Assembly: GCF_030065545.1 (NCBI RefSeq)
Contig: NZ_JASJNC010000001.1
Location: forward strand, 248,001 to 312,000
Direction: 5' to 3'
Origin: Marinicella marina
GTDB taxonomy: Bacteria; Pseudomonadota; Gammaproteobacteria; Xanthomonadales; Marinicellaceae
Length of the DNA stretch: 64,000 nucleotides
The notes under the pieces were generated by a model. The model was not told the DNA's origin, searched no databases, and worked only from the letters and a program-made list of their open reading frames with translations. Positions 1 to 10,196 of this stretch are shown here, one piece after another (position 1 is the stretch's first letter; every line of letters begins with the position of its first letter). A program made the position numbers and the translations under genes.

Positions 1-20
1 GATCGCGCCTAATAATCTAA

Positions 21-716
21 CTAAAACCTATAGTTAACACCAATACTGAACTGTGCGATGTCTTGTTCAACATCTGCTAAATAGTTAGTGGGTGGCGCAA
101 TGAGGTCATCCAGGGAAACCCGGTTTTCACCCAAGTCTGTGTAGTTGTATTCAGCAAACAGTGAAAAGTTATTTTTCAGCATGTGTTCATAACCAACCCC
201 AACCAACACGCCAGTTTGCGTGTCTCTTTTACTGAAAGCAAACTCAACCGGTATTGTCGAGTTGTCTCGATAAACGTGTTTACTGGTAGTGTAGCCCAAA
301 TTACCGTAAATCAGGCCATTATCACTGGCTTTAAAACCCAGTCTGATGATGGCTGAGACCATGTCTTCGCTTTCATAAGATATAAAATTATCGGGTCCTA
401 TACCGCCTTGGTACAGATGCGATGCATTGACGGTGTTGTCGTTGGCGGTTAACTTGGCGCCAACCACCCAATGATCAGATTGGTAAAAGTCACAACCAAA
501 CTGTATTCCCGCTGCCGTATCATCAGCCCGATCAGAACCGGCGTTTTCATTGCGCACCGTGTCTCTGAATACGGCCGTGGTCCATTGGTTATCGGTCTCG
601 ACAATGCTGGCTGAGACACCCGCATAACAACCTTTCCAGTCAGTAGTTTGCGCCATCACTTGGCCTGACATAACAAGCGCAGAGAAACCCAGCGCTGATA
701 AAATTCGTTTTCCCAT
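21..716 (-). CDS. outer-membrane beta-barrel protein
   Basis: Small outer-membrane protein of about 231 residues. The ATG at 716 is preferred to the upstream TTG because AGGAAG lies six bases ahead of it and it opens directly into a signal peptide (MGKRILSALGF... ending VMAQ). The mature part has alternating aromatic and polar stretches typical of an 8-stranded barrel and ends FSIGVNYRF, with the terminal Phe that the BAM machinery recognises. It resembles the OmpA-like beta-barrel (porin-family) group. Nothing shows a specific ligand. It reads towards the window edge and is separated by about 110 bases from the oxidase operon. Confidence 0.75.
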   Translation of the reverse strand: MGKRILSALGFSALVMSGQVMAQTTDWKGCYAGVSASIVETDNQWTTAVFRDTVRNENAGSDRADDTAAGIQFGCDFYQSDHWVVGAKLTANDNTVNASHLYQGGIGPDNFISYESEDMVSAIIRLGFKASDNGLIYGNLGYTTSKHVYRDNSTIPVEFAFSKRDTQTGVLVGVGYEHMLKNNFSLFAEYNYTDLGENRVSLDDLIAPPTNYLADVEQDIAQFSIGVNYRF

Positions 717-824
717 TAAAATCTTCCTGATGTTAAGAGTCAATAATTATAAACAAGAGCATGTTAAGCAAATGCTAACATTTAAGAAAACTTGACCACC
801 CAATCAGTGTCCTACCAATTTAAT

Positions 825-950
825 TCACATCAACGCCAATCGAATCGAATAACTGATGGCCAATAAACACAGCACACTACCCAACCACAAACCAAGGAAC
901 CACAGTTTTTGTTGGGTTTGTTTTGATCTTTTTTGCCACCAATTACGCAT
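825..950 (-). CDS. DUF2474-type small oxidase subunit
   Basis: 41-residue protein (starts MRNWWQKRSK, ends IRLALM) with one membrane helix around residues 16-38 behind a basic, Trp-rich head. Its ATG overlaps the cydB stop as TGATG, so translation is probably coupled. Position directly after cydB and the WL..W..SV..L...R..M pattern match the DUF2474 family found with CIO-type bd oxidases. It is probably an accessory subunit analogous to CydX. The family assignment is by pattern only. Confidence 0.65.
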   Translation of the reverse strand: MRNWWQKRSKQTQQKLWFLGLWLGSVLCLLAISYSIRLALM

Positions 951-1954
951 CAGTGATACTGCTCCTCTGAGTTCACTTTACCGCGAAAGACCCAGTAAGA
1001 ATAAGCTGTATAGGCAATGATCATGGGTATCAGTACCGCCGAACCCACCAGCAAGAACTTCAGACTGGACTCCGGTGAGGCCGCTGCCCAAATGGTGATG
1101 TTGGGCGGCACAATGTTGGGATAAAAACTGATACAAAGACCAAAATAGCTCAAAGCAAAAAGCCCAATCGTGGACAGAAATGGCGCCAGTTCCTTGCCTT
1201 TTTTCAAACTCCACAGCAGGTAAAAGCCCAAGATACCAACCAAAATCGGTACCGGTGATAAATACAAATAGTTAGGATAATCAAACCAACGTTTCATGTA
1301 CGGGTCCTGTTTAAATAACATCCACACACTGATGATGGCAATCATCAATCCCAGGGCAAACGTCAAAACCAACGCCGCACGGCGACAGAACGCCTGTAAT
1401 TCATGCTCGGTTTTATAAACCAGCCAACAAGCGCCCAATAAGGCATATCCTATGACCACAGCGAAACCAGTGACTACACTGAATGGTGTCAACCAGTCCC
1501 ACCAACCACCAGCATAAGCGCGGTCAGCCACATCGATGCCTTGCACCAAAGCCCCCAATGCAATGCCTTGAGCAAAAGCGGCAAAAAAAGAACCTAAGGT
1601 GAAGCCCAAGTCCCAACGTTTCATGCCGGCTTCAGTCTCAGCTCGCCAGCGGAACTCAAAAGCCACACCGCGAAAAATCAAGGCCAACAGCATGATGATA
1701 AGAGGCACATACAAGGCCGGCATGATGATGGCAAATGCCAACGGGAAAGTCGCATATAAACCACCGCCGCCCAGTACTAACCAGGTCTCATTACCGTCCC
1801 AAAAAGGCGCAATGGAATTCATCGAGTTGGCTTTGTCTTGAGGGTCTTTGATGAACGGAAACAACAAGCCAATACCCAAATCAAAACCGTCTAAGATGAC
1901 ATAAGCAAATACCGCAAATGCCATCAATCCAGCCCAAATTAATACATAGTCCAT
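950..1954 (-). CDS. cydB: cytochrome bd-type quinol oxidase subunit II
   Basis: Subunit II of the bd quinol oxidase, about 334 residues with around nine membrane helices. The start at 1954 gives the canonical N-terminus MDYVLIWAGLMAFAVFAYV followed by LDGFDLGIGLLFP and the WDGNETWLV motif. A longer upstream frame lacks family character. One base separates it from the cydA stop, and its own stop overlaps the DUF2474 gene. It holds no haem ligands of its own in the known family but is required for a stable complex in the inner membrane. Confidence 0.95.
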   Translation of the reverse strand: MDYVLIWAGLMAFAVFAYVILDGFDLGIGLLFPFIKDPQDKANSMNSIAPFWDGNETWLVLGGGGLYATFPLAFAIIMPALYVPLIIMLLALIFRGVAFEFRWRAETEAGMKRWDLGFTLGSFFAAFAQGIALGALVQGIDVADRAYAGGWWDWLTPFSVVTGFAVVIGYALLGACWLVYKTEHELQAFCRRAALVLTFALGLMIAIISVWMLFKQDPYMKRWFDYPNYLYLSPVPILVGILGFYLLWSLKKGKELAPFLSTIGLFALSYFGLCISFYPNIVPPNITIWAAASPESSLKFLLVGSAVLIPMIIAYTAYSYWVFRGKVNSEEQYH

Positions 1955-1955
1955 A

Positions 1956-3410
1956 TCAACGACCCTCCGGTTTGTTGCTGTCATCAGGAGTGACATCATC
2001 CACCAAATCTGCACTGACCTCTTCACCCAATCCCTGAATCGGGGTGATACCAGCAGCACGCCTGGGTTGACCGGTTTTGATATCGCGCTCATTCAAACTT
2101 GGGGTGCGTTTGAATAATTTAAATAAATAGTAAATGCCGGCGCCAAAGACGATGAAATAGACCACAATAAAGGCCAACAATGAGGCATTCACTGCCGGTG
2201 CATCCAACGGTGATGCCGAATCAATGGTACGCAATAAACCATAAACGGTGTAAGGCTGTCGTCCGACTTCGGTGGTGATCCAGCCGGCTAAGATGGCGAT
2301 GGTACCACTGGGCGCCATCACCAAGGCAACACGTTTGATCCAAGTAGAATCATACAACTGCTTGCGGTAGCGTAACCACGCAGACCAAAGCCCGACCATC
2401 AGCATGGCAAAACCAATGGCCACCATGATGCGAAATGACCAAAACACCAAAGGCACATTGGGCCAATCTTCTTTCGGGAAAGCATCTAAGCCTGGTAAAT
2501 ATCCATCCATGTCGTGGGTCAAAATCAAACTGCCCAGCTTCGGAATGGCCACTTTGCCATGGACTGTTTCGTTGTCCACATCGGGCCAACCAAATAAAAT
2601 CAATGGTGCACCGTTTTGGCTTTCAAAATGACCTTCCATCGCAGCCACTTTCATGGGTTGGTGTTCCAAGGTGTTCAGGCCATGAAAGTCACCAGCAACT
2701 ATCTGTATCGGAGACACCACCAACGCCATCCACATTGACATGGAGAACATCAGTTTTGCTGCTGAGTTGGTTTTGTCTTTCAACAAATGCCATGCAGCCA
2801 CACCACCCACTAGAAATGCTGTGGTCAAGAAGGCTGCCAACATCATATGCACAAAACGATAAGGGAAAGATGGGTTGAAAACCACCTGCCACCAATCGGC
2901 AGCAATGAATTGACCGGCCTCGTTGATGCTGAATCCAGCCGGGGTTTGCATCCACGAATTGACCGATAATATCCAAAAACCTGAAATCATGGTGCCCACG
3001 GCTACCATGCAAGTTGAGAAAAAGTGTAGTTTACGTCCAACTCGCTCGGAACCGAACAACATCACACCCAAAAAGCCTGCTTCCAAGAAGAAGGCAGAAA
3101 GCACCTCATAGCCCATCAGCGGCCCCAAGATGGGTCCTGTCTTGTCAGAGAACACACTCCAGTTGGTACCTATTTGGTAACTCATCACGATACCAGATAC
3201 CACGCCCATGCCAAAGACCACGGCAAAAACCTTCACCCAGTAACGCCAAATGCGCTTATAGATGTCTCGATCGGTCTTCAGCCACAAGGCCTGTAAGACC
3301 ATGAGATACCAAGCCAAACCGATTGAAATGGCCGGAAATATGATGTGAAAAGATATGGTGAATGCAAATTGCAATCGAGCGGCAAGAACCGCATCAAACA
3401 GTTCAAACAT
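1956..3410 (-). CDS. cydA: cytochrome bd-type quinol oxidase subunit I (CIO-like)
   Basis: Catalytic subunit, 484 residues, oxidising quinol and reducing O2 at the inner membrane. Seen: the N-terminal FTISFHIIFPAISIG helix with the conserved His, the GDFHGLNTLEHQPMKVAAMEGH segment, and GRQPYTVYGLLRT. The length and the short loop after the EGH segment fit the CioA (short Q-loop, cyanide-insensitive) branch rather than E. coli CydA of about 520 residues; this is inferred from length. It leads the operon cydA-cydB-DUF2474. Confidence 0.93.
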   Translation of the reverse strand: MFELFDAVLAARLQFAFTISFHIIFPAISIGLAWYLMVLQALWLKTDRDIYKRIWRYWVKVFAVVFGMGVVSGIVMSYQIGTNWSVFSDKTGPILGPLMGYEVLSAFFLEAGFLGVMLFGSERVGRKLHFFSTCMVAVGTMISGFWILSVNSWMQTPAGFSINEAGQFIAADWWQVVFNPSFPYRFVHMMLAAFLTTAFLVGGVAAWHLLKDKTNSAAKLMFSMSMWMALVVSPIQIVAGDFHGLNTLEHQPMKVAAMEGHFESQNGAPLILFGWPDVDNETVHGKVAIPKLGSLILTHDMDGYLPGLDAFPKEDWPNVPLVFWSFRIMVAIGFAMLMVGLWSAWLRYRKQLYDSTWIKRVALVMAPSGTIAILAGWITTEVGRQPYTVYGLLRTIDSASPLDAPAVNASLLAFIVVYFIVFGAGIYYLFKLFKRTPSLNERDIKTGQPRRAAGITPIQGLGEEVSADLVDDVTPDDSNKPEGR

Positions 3411-3533
3411 GGGTGGCTCCTAGTTGTTGGTCAAATTTTATTATTGCTGATTATCTTAACATTTTAAGGGTCAATAAAACATCAATCCAACTGCGACAAA
3501 TTGACTCACACTGATGATTATTTTGGCCTATAT

Positions 3534-5132
3534 TCAGAACACATATACACCCAATGCAGTGATTTCAGAAACGGTGGTTGGGGCGGTTAAATCTTTTAAA
3601 TCTAACTGTTTGAGTTGGTTATTTTCCTGATAAAAAACCACCGCAGATTCAGTATCAACTCCGACAAGCCTGATCGAATTGAGTTCAAGGAGTTCTTCGG
3701 CTTTTTGGGCATCGAAAATATTGATTTGCATTTGATTCATAGTCAACACAATATCTGGCAGCGCAGGAAACTGCAACATCAATAGGGCGTCATTTCCGGT
3801 ACTGATTGCATCCATTTTTTTATAATTTTCAGCATCAATAAAAGTGATGTCATTGCTGATTCCATTGATCACCAATGCACGACTTTCATCATGATTAAAC
3901 TGCAGTTTTTTTTCAGAGTAATGACTGATAATATGGCTAGCGGCACCACCTAAAACCAGGCCACCAATGAGATAACCTGGGCTGATTTTACCAATTTTCA
4001 CCAAGGTACGTCCGGCTCCAATTTGTTTTTTCACATCACCTTCGACCAGGTCAACAAAGCCTATTTCTGAGCCACTGCCTTCTTGTACGATACCTAAAGT
4101 GCCCGCCTCATTGACAACACCATAAAATGAGTCAAAAGGCAGCCTAAAGCGGGACCGAAGACTCATGTCAGTAGTTCCAACCACGGCTAATTTATCCTCA
4201 CCGATAACCATCAAAGTTTGACCATCACCACTTATACTTAAAGCCCTTGGCGCCACTTTTTTGCCTTGATATACCGGCTCAGACACGGCTGATTTGTTAA
4301 TTTCAGCAATGAATAAGTCTCTTTTTCCTTTGACATTTTTTCCAGCGACATAACTGCTGCCATTGGCCGCCCGCACAAACACAAAATGATATTCACTGGC
4401 TGGAACATCGGTTTTGATTTTCTTGCCGTTTTTAAAATCTATTTGATGCAAACCAAATGTTGGTCTTCTGTTACTTTGCTGTTCCATTGAAACCCACATA
4501 AACCCATCATGCATGTGGGTGTTTACATCAAGCTTGCCCAAGTTAACTACACCTGTTGTTTTAGCTGCATTTAAGTCGATGATTGTTAAGTTTCTGCCAT
4601 TCCCGTGTACGTTTTTGGCATAAAAGTAAACGTTGTCATCAGTAACCTTTAACAATGATTGTTTGTTATTAAGTTGTCTTGAAAGTAAGGTTTTACCATC
4701 AACTATATTGAAGATGTGTAGCGATAGATCACTTTGGTTACTGAGTAGAACCACATTGTTTTGATCCGCTGATAAAAACAGCGGCGTTGTTGCCATCATG
4801 TGGTTGGAGTCAGTCAGTATCTGCGGTACATCTATTCGCCTGATTTCTTTTAAAGTGGAAAACTCAAAAAATACCAGTTGCGAAGATCGATTATTATTGG
4901 CTGGTAGATAAGTTATTATCTGCTGCTGAGATGTTGAATACAGCACATATGAAAGGTCTTTCTTTGCTTCTCCAATGATGGTTTTGTGTGTCAACTTTTG
5001 TGTGACTGGATGCCATTGAGACAACATGTGAACATACCCACTTTCATTATGGCTGGCATGGTGCACAATATAATGTTTAGACTCGGCCATTCCAGCTACA
5101 ACCACACAACATAAAACCAACCATTTTTTCAT
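3534..5132 (-). CDS. exported beta-propeller-like protein of unknown function
   Basis: About 532 residues. The ATG at 5132 is chosen because GGAAGAG precedes it and it opens into a signal peptide (MKKWLVLCCVVVAGMAESK). The rest is a series of 40-50 residue blade-like units of hydrophobic strands with turns such as LSADQNNVVLLSNQSDL, SISGDGQTLMVIGEDKL and FNHDESRALVINGISND, as in YVTN/WD-type propellers. A hydrophobic stretch GYLIGGLVLGGAASHII sits near residue 400. No catalytic motif is seen. It is transcribed alone, away from ppa. Confidence 0.6.
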   Translation of the reverse strand: MKKWLVLCCVVVAGMAESKHYIVHHASHNESGYVHMLSQWHPVTQKLTHKTIIGEAKKDLSYVLYSTSQQQIITYLPANNNRSSQLVFFEFSTLKEIRRIDVPQILTDSNHMMATTPLFLSADQNNVVLLSNQSDLSLHIFNIVDGKTLLSRQLNNKQSLLKVTDDNVYFYAKNVHGNGRNLTIIDLNAAKTTGVVNLGKLDVNTHMHDGFMWVSMEQQSNRRPTFGLHQIDFKNGKKIKTDVPASEYHFVFVRAANGSSYVAGKNVKGKRDLFIAEINKSAVSEPVYQGKKVAPRALSISGDGQTLMVIGEDKLAVVGTTDMSLRSRFRLPFDSFYGVVNEAGTLGIVQEGSGSEIGFVDLVEGDVKKQIGAGRTLVKIGKISPGYLIGGLVLGGAASHIISHYSEKKLQFNHDESRALVINGISNDITFIDAENYKKMDAISTGNDALLMLQFPALPDIVLTMNQMQINIFDAQKAEELLELNSIRLVGVDTESAVVFYQENNQLKQLDLKDLTAPTTVSEITALGVYVF

Positions 5133-5237
5133 TTCGCTCTTCCATTGATAAAGAACCTGATTATCGCTCAAGTGATGAGTTTGTTAAAGCAACAGCGAAG
5201 ATTCCAAATAAAATCCTGTGGTTTTTCTACTAAATGA

Positions 5238-5265
5238 TTCACTTTCTCGCTGAGACCGTTATAAT
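5238..5265 (+). promoter_or_regulatory. ppa promoter
   Basis: TTCACT at 5238-5243, 16 bases, then a perfect TATAAT at 5260-5265. The start codon of ppa follows 31 bases later. A sigma-70 type promoter read by eye. Confidence 0.6.
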
Positions 5266-5296
5266 ACGCGGCTTTCGAACACCACTAAGGATTAAC

Positions 5297-5845
5297 ATGT
5301 CTTTAAAACAAATTCCCGTTGGCGATGATGCGCCTCATGACATCAATGTATTAATCGAAATCCCACGCAATGGCGAGGCCATAAAATATGAAGTGGATAA
5401 AGACTCAGGCATGATTTTTGTTGATCGTGTGTTGAACACAGCGATGCGTTATCCTTGTAACTACGGTTTCGTCCCTCACACTTTGTGTGGCGATGGCGAT
5501 CCTGTAGATGTGTTGGTGGTGATGCCTATTCCGCTGTTACCTGGTTCAATCATCAAGTGTCGTCCAGTTGGCGTCTTAAAAATGACTGATGAGAGTGGTG
5601 AAGATGCGAAAATCATTGCTGTGCCGGTGAATGACGTCAGTGGTTTATATCGCCACGTCAGCGATGTCAGAGACATCAACCCCGTCACTCTAGACACCAT
5701 TGCTCACTTCTTTGAACATTACAAAGACTTGGAAAAAGGCAAATGGGTTAAAATTGAAGGCTGGGGCGATGTGGCTGAAGCCAAACAAGAAATCCTTGAT
5801 TCAATCAGCAACTTCGAAAAAGCCGAAGAAAAGCCTAACTTCTGA
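5297..5845 (+). CDS. ppa: inorganic pyrophosphatase
   Basis: Family I soluble pyrophosphatase, 182 residues, hydrolysing PPi to two phosphates with Mg2+ in the cytoplasm. Seen: IKYEVDKDSGMIFVDR (substrate-binding Lys and Glu), YPCNYGFVPHT, and the metal-binding signature DGDPVDVLVV. The ATG at 5297 gives MSLKQIPVGDDAP, the normal family N-terminus. The frame extends 21 codons upstream through the promoter, which is not credible coding. Monocistronic, with a terminator right after it. Confidence 0.97.
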   Translation: MSLKQIPVGDDAPHDINVLIEIPRNGEAIKYEVDKDSGMIFVDRVLNTAMRYPCNYGFVPHTLCGDGDPVDVLVVMPIPLLPGSIIKCRPVGVLKMTDESGEDAKIIAVPVNDVSGLYRHVSDVRDINPVTLDTIAHFFEHYKDLEKGKWVKIEGWGDVAEAKQEILDSISNFEKAEEKPNF

Positions 5846-5866
5846 TTAGCACTAATATTGAAACTG

Positions 5867-5898
5867 AAAAAACCCAGACGCTTTGCTGGGTTTTTTTT
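5867..5898 (+). terminator. rho-independent terminator after ppa
   Basis: Stem CCCAG/CTGGG (5873-5877 and 5886-5890), A-run before it and eight T after it. The A-run also makes it usable for the opposite strand, where glnB ends about 90 bases away. Confidence 0.85.
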
Positions 5899-5990
5899 CG
5901 CCTTTGACCCGGTCCAATCAAGATGAAGATAAACCGGCCGTATTAATTAATTGAAGCTTTGTCCAAATCATACCCAATTGGGGCATAGGG

Positions 5991-6338
<348 letters not shown>

Positions 6339-6361
6339 CTACTGCTTTGTTGTTGTGGCTA

Positions 6362-7024
6362 TCACCACGGTAATTGCTCACCTTCAGCATGCCAGAATGT
6401 GCCTGAATTTTCCAGATTTAATTGCTCGATTCTGGCCAGCAAACCTTGCGCTGAGTGTTGGGTATCAACAAAACCTTGGCCTCCGGTCATATCAGTTTTG
6501 ACGTAACCTGGATGCAACAACCCAACAGCAATACCTTTGGGTTGTAGGTCAACCGCCAAAGAGGTGCCTGCCATGTTGACCGCCGCTTTGCTCATCCGAT
6601 AGCCATAATGCCCGCCTGAATCATTGTCTGTCATTGAGCCCATGCGACTGGTGACAATGGCCACCTTAGAACCGTCATGCAGATTCTCCAACAAAGCCTC
6701 TGTCACCATCAATGGCGCCATGGCATTGACTTGGTACTGCTGCATCACGGTGTCATAATCAATTTCACCCAATGCATTGCGCGACAGCACCCCAGCATTG
6801 TTTATCAGCACATCAAAATTTTGGCCTTTGAGTTGTTGTGCCAAATTTTCAACGGATGCCTTATCAGCCACATCTGTCTGGTCGATCACATGGACCCCCA
6901 AGCCATCCAATTCTTCACTGCTGTTGCGACAAACGGCCGTGACATCCTTGCCTTGTGCTTTGAGTTGTCGGCATAATTCTAAACCAATACCCCTATTGGC
7001 ACCTGTAACTAATACTTTTTGCAT
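6362..7024 (-). CDS. SDR-family oxidoreductase (CsgA/C-factor-like)
   Basis: 220-residue short-chain dehydrogenase/reductase. Seen: Rossmann motif VTGANRGIGLELCRQL at the N-terminus, LINNAGVL near residue 80, Ser in IVTSRMGSM and the catalytic pair YGYRMSK near residue 143, then HPGYVKTDMTG. This layout matches the C-factor-like SDRs, whose substrate is usually unknown. The gene lies just upstream of glnB on the same strand with a 33-base gap, so read-through is possible. Confidence 0.85.
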   Translation of the reverse strand: MQKVLVTGANRGIGLELCRQLKAQGKDVTAVCRNSSEELDGLGVHVIDQTDVADKASVENLAQQLKGQNFDVLINNAGVLSRNALGEIDYDTVMQQYQVNAMAPLMVTEALLENLHDGSKVAIVTSRMGSMTDNDSGGHYGYRMSKAAVNMAGTSLAVDLQPKGIAVGLLHPGYVKTDMTGGQGFVDTQHSAQGLLARIEQLNLENSGTFWHAEGEQLPW

Positions 7025-7085
7025 CTTGACTCCAGCTGTTTTAAAACCATAACATGGGCACTGCTTAAAACATATTCAACCGCAG

Positions 7086-7271
7086 ATGTTAGAAATGAGA
7101 AAACAATGTGAGCGCTGTGAAGCCCAGCTCAATGATCAGCAAAGAGGGGTGTTTATCTGTAGTTATGAATGCACATACTGTACTGACTGTGCCACTGGAA
7201 CACTCCAATACAAGTGCCCAAATTGTGGTGGTGAGTTGGTCCAAAGACCCACCAGATTATCAATTGAGTGA
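7086..7271 (+). CDS. DUF1272 zinc-ribbon protein
   Basis: 61 residues with eight Cys in paired CxxC-like spacing: CERC, CSYEC, CTDC and CPNC, ending GGELVQRPTRLS. This is the DUF1272 pattern, a small protein expected to bind two zinc ions. No function is established. Transcribed alone between two minus-strand units. Confidence 0.85.
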   Translation: MLEMRKQCERCEAQLNDQQRGVFICSYECTYCTDCATGTLQYKCPNCGGELVQRPTRLSIE

Positions 7272-7299
7272 GTCTGTGAAACCATAGATTTTATTGAAC

Positions 7300-8010
7300 T
7301 CAGAGCAAGTCTGTGCTGACTTCGTCTATGTTGCTGTGACGAACATCTTTACCAATGACCAAGTAAATGATGTTTTCACAAATGTTTTTTGCATGGTCAC
7401 CAATGCGCTCTAATGACTGCGCACACTGGCTCATTTTCAAATAAGGTTTGACCTTTTTAGGGTGTTCAACCATTTGCTTAATCAAGTGACCATTGAGCTC
7501 ATCAAAATGGGCGTCAATCACCTGGTCCTTCTGCGCAATCTTGATGGCTTCTTCAGCATCTAAGCGCGCCAAGGCATTCAAAGAAGCTGATAAATTAGCC
7601 AGCACCTCTTGGCCCAAGTGGTCAATTTCTTGGTAATAGTCAGATTGAAAGTCACGTTTGAACAGTTTTTTCATCAAACGAGCCATTTTTTCCGTTTCAT
7701 CACCAATTCGCTCGATATCAGTGATACTTTTCAGCACTGCCACAATCAAACGCAAATCACTGGCAGCTGGCTGGCGTCTGGCGATGATACGGGTACACTC
7801 TTGGTCTAAATCAAGTTCCATTTGGTCAATTTCATCGCCCTGGCTTAGCAGCTCATTGGCCAAGTCCTTGGAGTTTTCATTCAAGGCTTTTAGCACCATG
7901 CGAAGTTGGCTTTCTGCTTTACCACCCATTTTCAATAAGTGATTTCTGATGTCTTCTAATTCAGCGTTGTACTCGCTGGATGTGTGTGTTTCAAATTCAA
8001 CATGTTCCAT
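7300..8010 (-). CDS. phoU: phosphate signalling protein PhoU
   Basis: About 236 residues, all-helical, with two PhoU repeats carrying the metal-binding type segments RIGDETEKMARLMKKL and RIGDHAKNICENIIYL. It links PstB to PhoR and represses the Pho response when phosphate is plentiful. The ATG at 8010 (MEHVEFETHT) is preferred to a TTG five codons upstream since AAGGA precedes it. Last gene of the pst block, 11 bases after pstB. Confidence 0.95.
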   Translation of the reverse strand: MEHVEFETHTSSEYNAELEDIRNHLLKMGGKAESQLRMVLKALNENSKDLANELLSQGDEIDQMELDLDQECTRIIARRQPAASDLRLIVAVLKSITDIERIGDETEKMARLMKKLFKRDFQSDYYQEIDHLGQEVLANLSASLNALARLDAEEAIKIAQKDQVIDAHFDELNGHLIKQMVEHPKKVKPYLKMSQCAQSLERIGDHAKNICENIIYLVIGKDVRHSNIDEVSTDLL

Positions 8011-8021
8011 AATATTGTCCT

Positions 8022-8897
8022 TCAACCGAAACGTCCGGTGATGTATTTTTCTGTTAATTCATGGGTTGGGTTGGTAAATATTTGGTCGGTTTCACCCACT
8101 TCAATCAATCGCCCCATATGAAAATAAGCCGTCCTTTGGGAAACCCTGGCAGCTTGCTGCATGGAATGAGTCACAATCACAATGGTGAAGTTCTGTTTTA
8201 ACTCATTAATCAGCTCCTCAATTTTAGCAGTGGCAATTGGGTCAAGTGCTGATGCTGGCTCATCCATTAAAATCACCTCTGGCTGAACTGCAATGGTACG
8301 TGCGATGCATAACCTTTGCTGCTGACCACCTGATAAGCCAGTTCCAGGCGCGTCTAAACGATCTTTGACCTCTTGGAATAAACCGGCTTTGGTCAGTGAT
8401 TCCTCCACCAAGTCATCTAATTCAGACTTGTTGCGGGTCAAACCATGAATTCGTGGTCCATAGGCCACATTGTCATAGATAGACTTCGGAAACGGGTTGG
8501 GTTTTTGAAACACCATACCCACCCTTGCGCGCAGCAATACCGGGTCTTGTTTCTTGGTGTAAATGTCCTCACCGTCAAGCAATATTTGGCCCTGAACACG
8601 ACAAATATCAATGGTGTCGTTCATGCGATTCAGGGTGCGCAAGTAGGTTGATTTACCACAACCAGAGGGACCAATCAAAGCAATCACCTCATGGGCGCCA
8701 ATATCCAAGTTCACATTATGAATGGCTTGGTTTTCAGCGTAGAAAACATTGACGTCTCTGGTTTGTATTTTCGCCTCATCACACAGTGGCTGACCAACCG
8801 TATTAGTGTACTCTATGTTCAAAGACGCTTCGGTCTCCGGTCCAGCTTGGCTGGTGTTTTTTGGCTCTGCCAAATCATTCAATACAGCTTCATTCAT
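8022..8897 (-). CDS. pstB: phosphate ABC transporter ATP-binding protein
   Basis: 291 residues, ATPase of the PstSCAB importer. Walker [10 protein letters not shown], the [16 protein letters not shown] signature, Walker [14 protein letters not shown] and the switch His in VIVTHSMQQ are all present. An N-terminal extension of about 45 residues precedes the usual PstB start and is unlike the compact E. coli protein. Lies between pstA and phoU. Confidence 0.97.
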   Translation of the reverse strand: MNEAVLNDLAEPKNTSQAGPETEASLNIEYTNTVGQPLCDEAKIQTRDVNVFYAENQAIHNVNLDIGAHEVIALIGPSGCGKSTYLRTLNRMNDTIDICRVQGQILLDGEDIYTKKQDPVLLRARVGMVFQKPNPFPKSIYDNVAYGPRIHGLTRNKSELDDLVEESLTKAGLFQEVKDRLDAPGTGLSGGQQQRLCIARTIAVQPEVILMDEPASALDPIATAKIEELINELKQNFTIVIVTHSMQQAARVSQRTAYFHMGRLIEVGETDQIFTNPTHELTEKYITGRFG

Positions 8898-8921
8898 AAT
8901 TATTTCTCATATTTTCTAAGC

Positions 8922-10196
8922 TTACCATTTTTTCTCAAACTTTTTACGCAAGTAAATGGCGATGGCATTCATTGCAATTAAAAAGAACAACAACACCATA
9001 ATAGCGGCAGAAGTTTTGGCTAGAAAGCCACGTTCAGGTGAGTCTGCCCACAGATAGACTTGGATGGGTAAGACGGTGGATGGGTCAGTGATACCTTGTG
9101 GAATATCCACAATAAAGGCCACCATTCCAATCATTAACAGCGGTGCCGTTTCACCCAAAGCTTGGGCCATACCAATGATGGTACCGGTTAAAATGCCGGG
9201 CAGTGCAGCGGGCAGGACATGATGAAAGACTGTTTGCATTTTTGATGCACCCAGGCCCAACGCCGCTTCTCGTAAGGATGGCGGTACTGCTTTGATTGCT
9301 GAACGTGAGGCAATGATGATGGTAGGTAGAGTCATCAATGACAACACAATACCACCGACCAACGGTGCCGAACGCGGCAGTGAAAAGAAATTAATAAACA
9401 CCGCCAGACCCAACAAACCAAAAACGATGGATGGCACCGCTGCCAAGTTGTTGATGTTGATTTCAATGAAATCAATGAAGCGATTCTTCGGCGCAAACTC
9501 TTCTAAGTAGATGGCTGCTGCCACAGCAACTGGAAAAGACAAGGCCAAAGTCACCAACAAGGTAAACAGGGAGCCTTTGATGGCGCCTTTGATACCAGCC
9601 ATTTCTGGTTCACGCGAATCACCGCTGGTGAAAAACCACCAATTGAATTGTTCGCTGATTTGGCCGCTTTCTTCGAGTGTCTCAATCCACCCCAGTTTTT
9701 GGTCTTTCACACGACGATCAGATTCGGGTAAGTTCCTGTCAATGGCACCTTTTATTACTGCATCAACATCATCATCCGCCATGAATTCAACCTGTATGGT
9801 TTGACCCAACAAAGCGGGGTCTGCTATCACCATATCGCGCAATTGAAACTCCGCACCCATGCTGGTTAATGAATACAGCTCTCGTTTTTCTTTGCGTTTG
9901 GTCACTCCTGGAAATTGATCTGCCAAAGAATTTCTGATGACTCGACGAAAATCAGCCGCCATCAAATCCTGCTCACTGGGGTTTTCACCCACCCCAATTA
10001 CATCAGGATCCAGTGTCACTTCCAACGAAATGTTGGTCTGTGAGAATGCCGGCATGGCTTTGGTGAAAATATCCGTCAATAAAATCAATAAAAAAAGAAT
10101 CGCTGAAACAATCGATAACAAGCCAACTGTTTTGAATATGCGCTCCTTCAGATAGCGTTTTTTCAGACTTTTTCTTACTAAATCAGTGTTATTCAT
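8922..10196 (-). CDS. pstA: phosphate ABC transporter permease PstA
   Basis: 424 residues. After a first helix there is a long extracytoplasmic insert of roughly 150 residues, then the conserved permease core with the EAALGLGASKMQTVFHHVLPAALPGI coupling-loop motif. E. coli PstA is about 296 residues, so this is the extended form seen in several marine gammaproteobacteria. Its start overlaps the end of pstC by eight bases. Confidence 0.94.
   Translation of the reverse strand: MNNTDLVRKSLKKRYLKERIFKTVGLLSIVSAILFLLILLTDIFTKAMPAFSQTNISLEVTLDPDVIGVGENPSEQDLMAADFRRVIRNSLADQFPGVTKRKEKRELYSLTSMGAEFQLRDMVIADPALLGQTIQVEFMADDDVDAVIKGAIDRNLPESDRRVKDQKLGWIETLEESGQISEQFNWWFFTSGDSREPEMAGIKGAIKGSLFTLLVTLALSFPVAVAAAIYLEEFAPKNRFIDFIEININNLAAVPSIVFGLLGLAVFINFFSLPRSAPLVGGIVLSLMTLPTIIIASRSAIKAVPPSLREAALGLGASKMQTVFHHVLPAALPGILTGTIIGMAQALGETAPLLMIGMVAFIVDIPQGITDPSTVLPIQVYLWADSPERGFLAKTSAAIMVLLFFLIAMNAIAIYLRKKFEKKW

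Noticed and set aside
3430-3533. FNR/ANR box before cydA
   Set aside because: TTGAT followed by TATTGA is seen on the minus strand, but it does not fit the TTGAT-N4-ATCAA palindrome.
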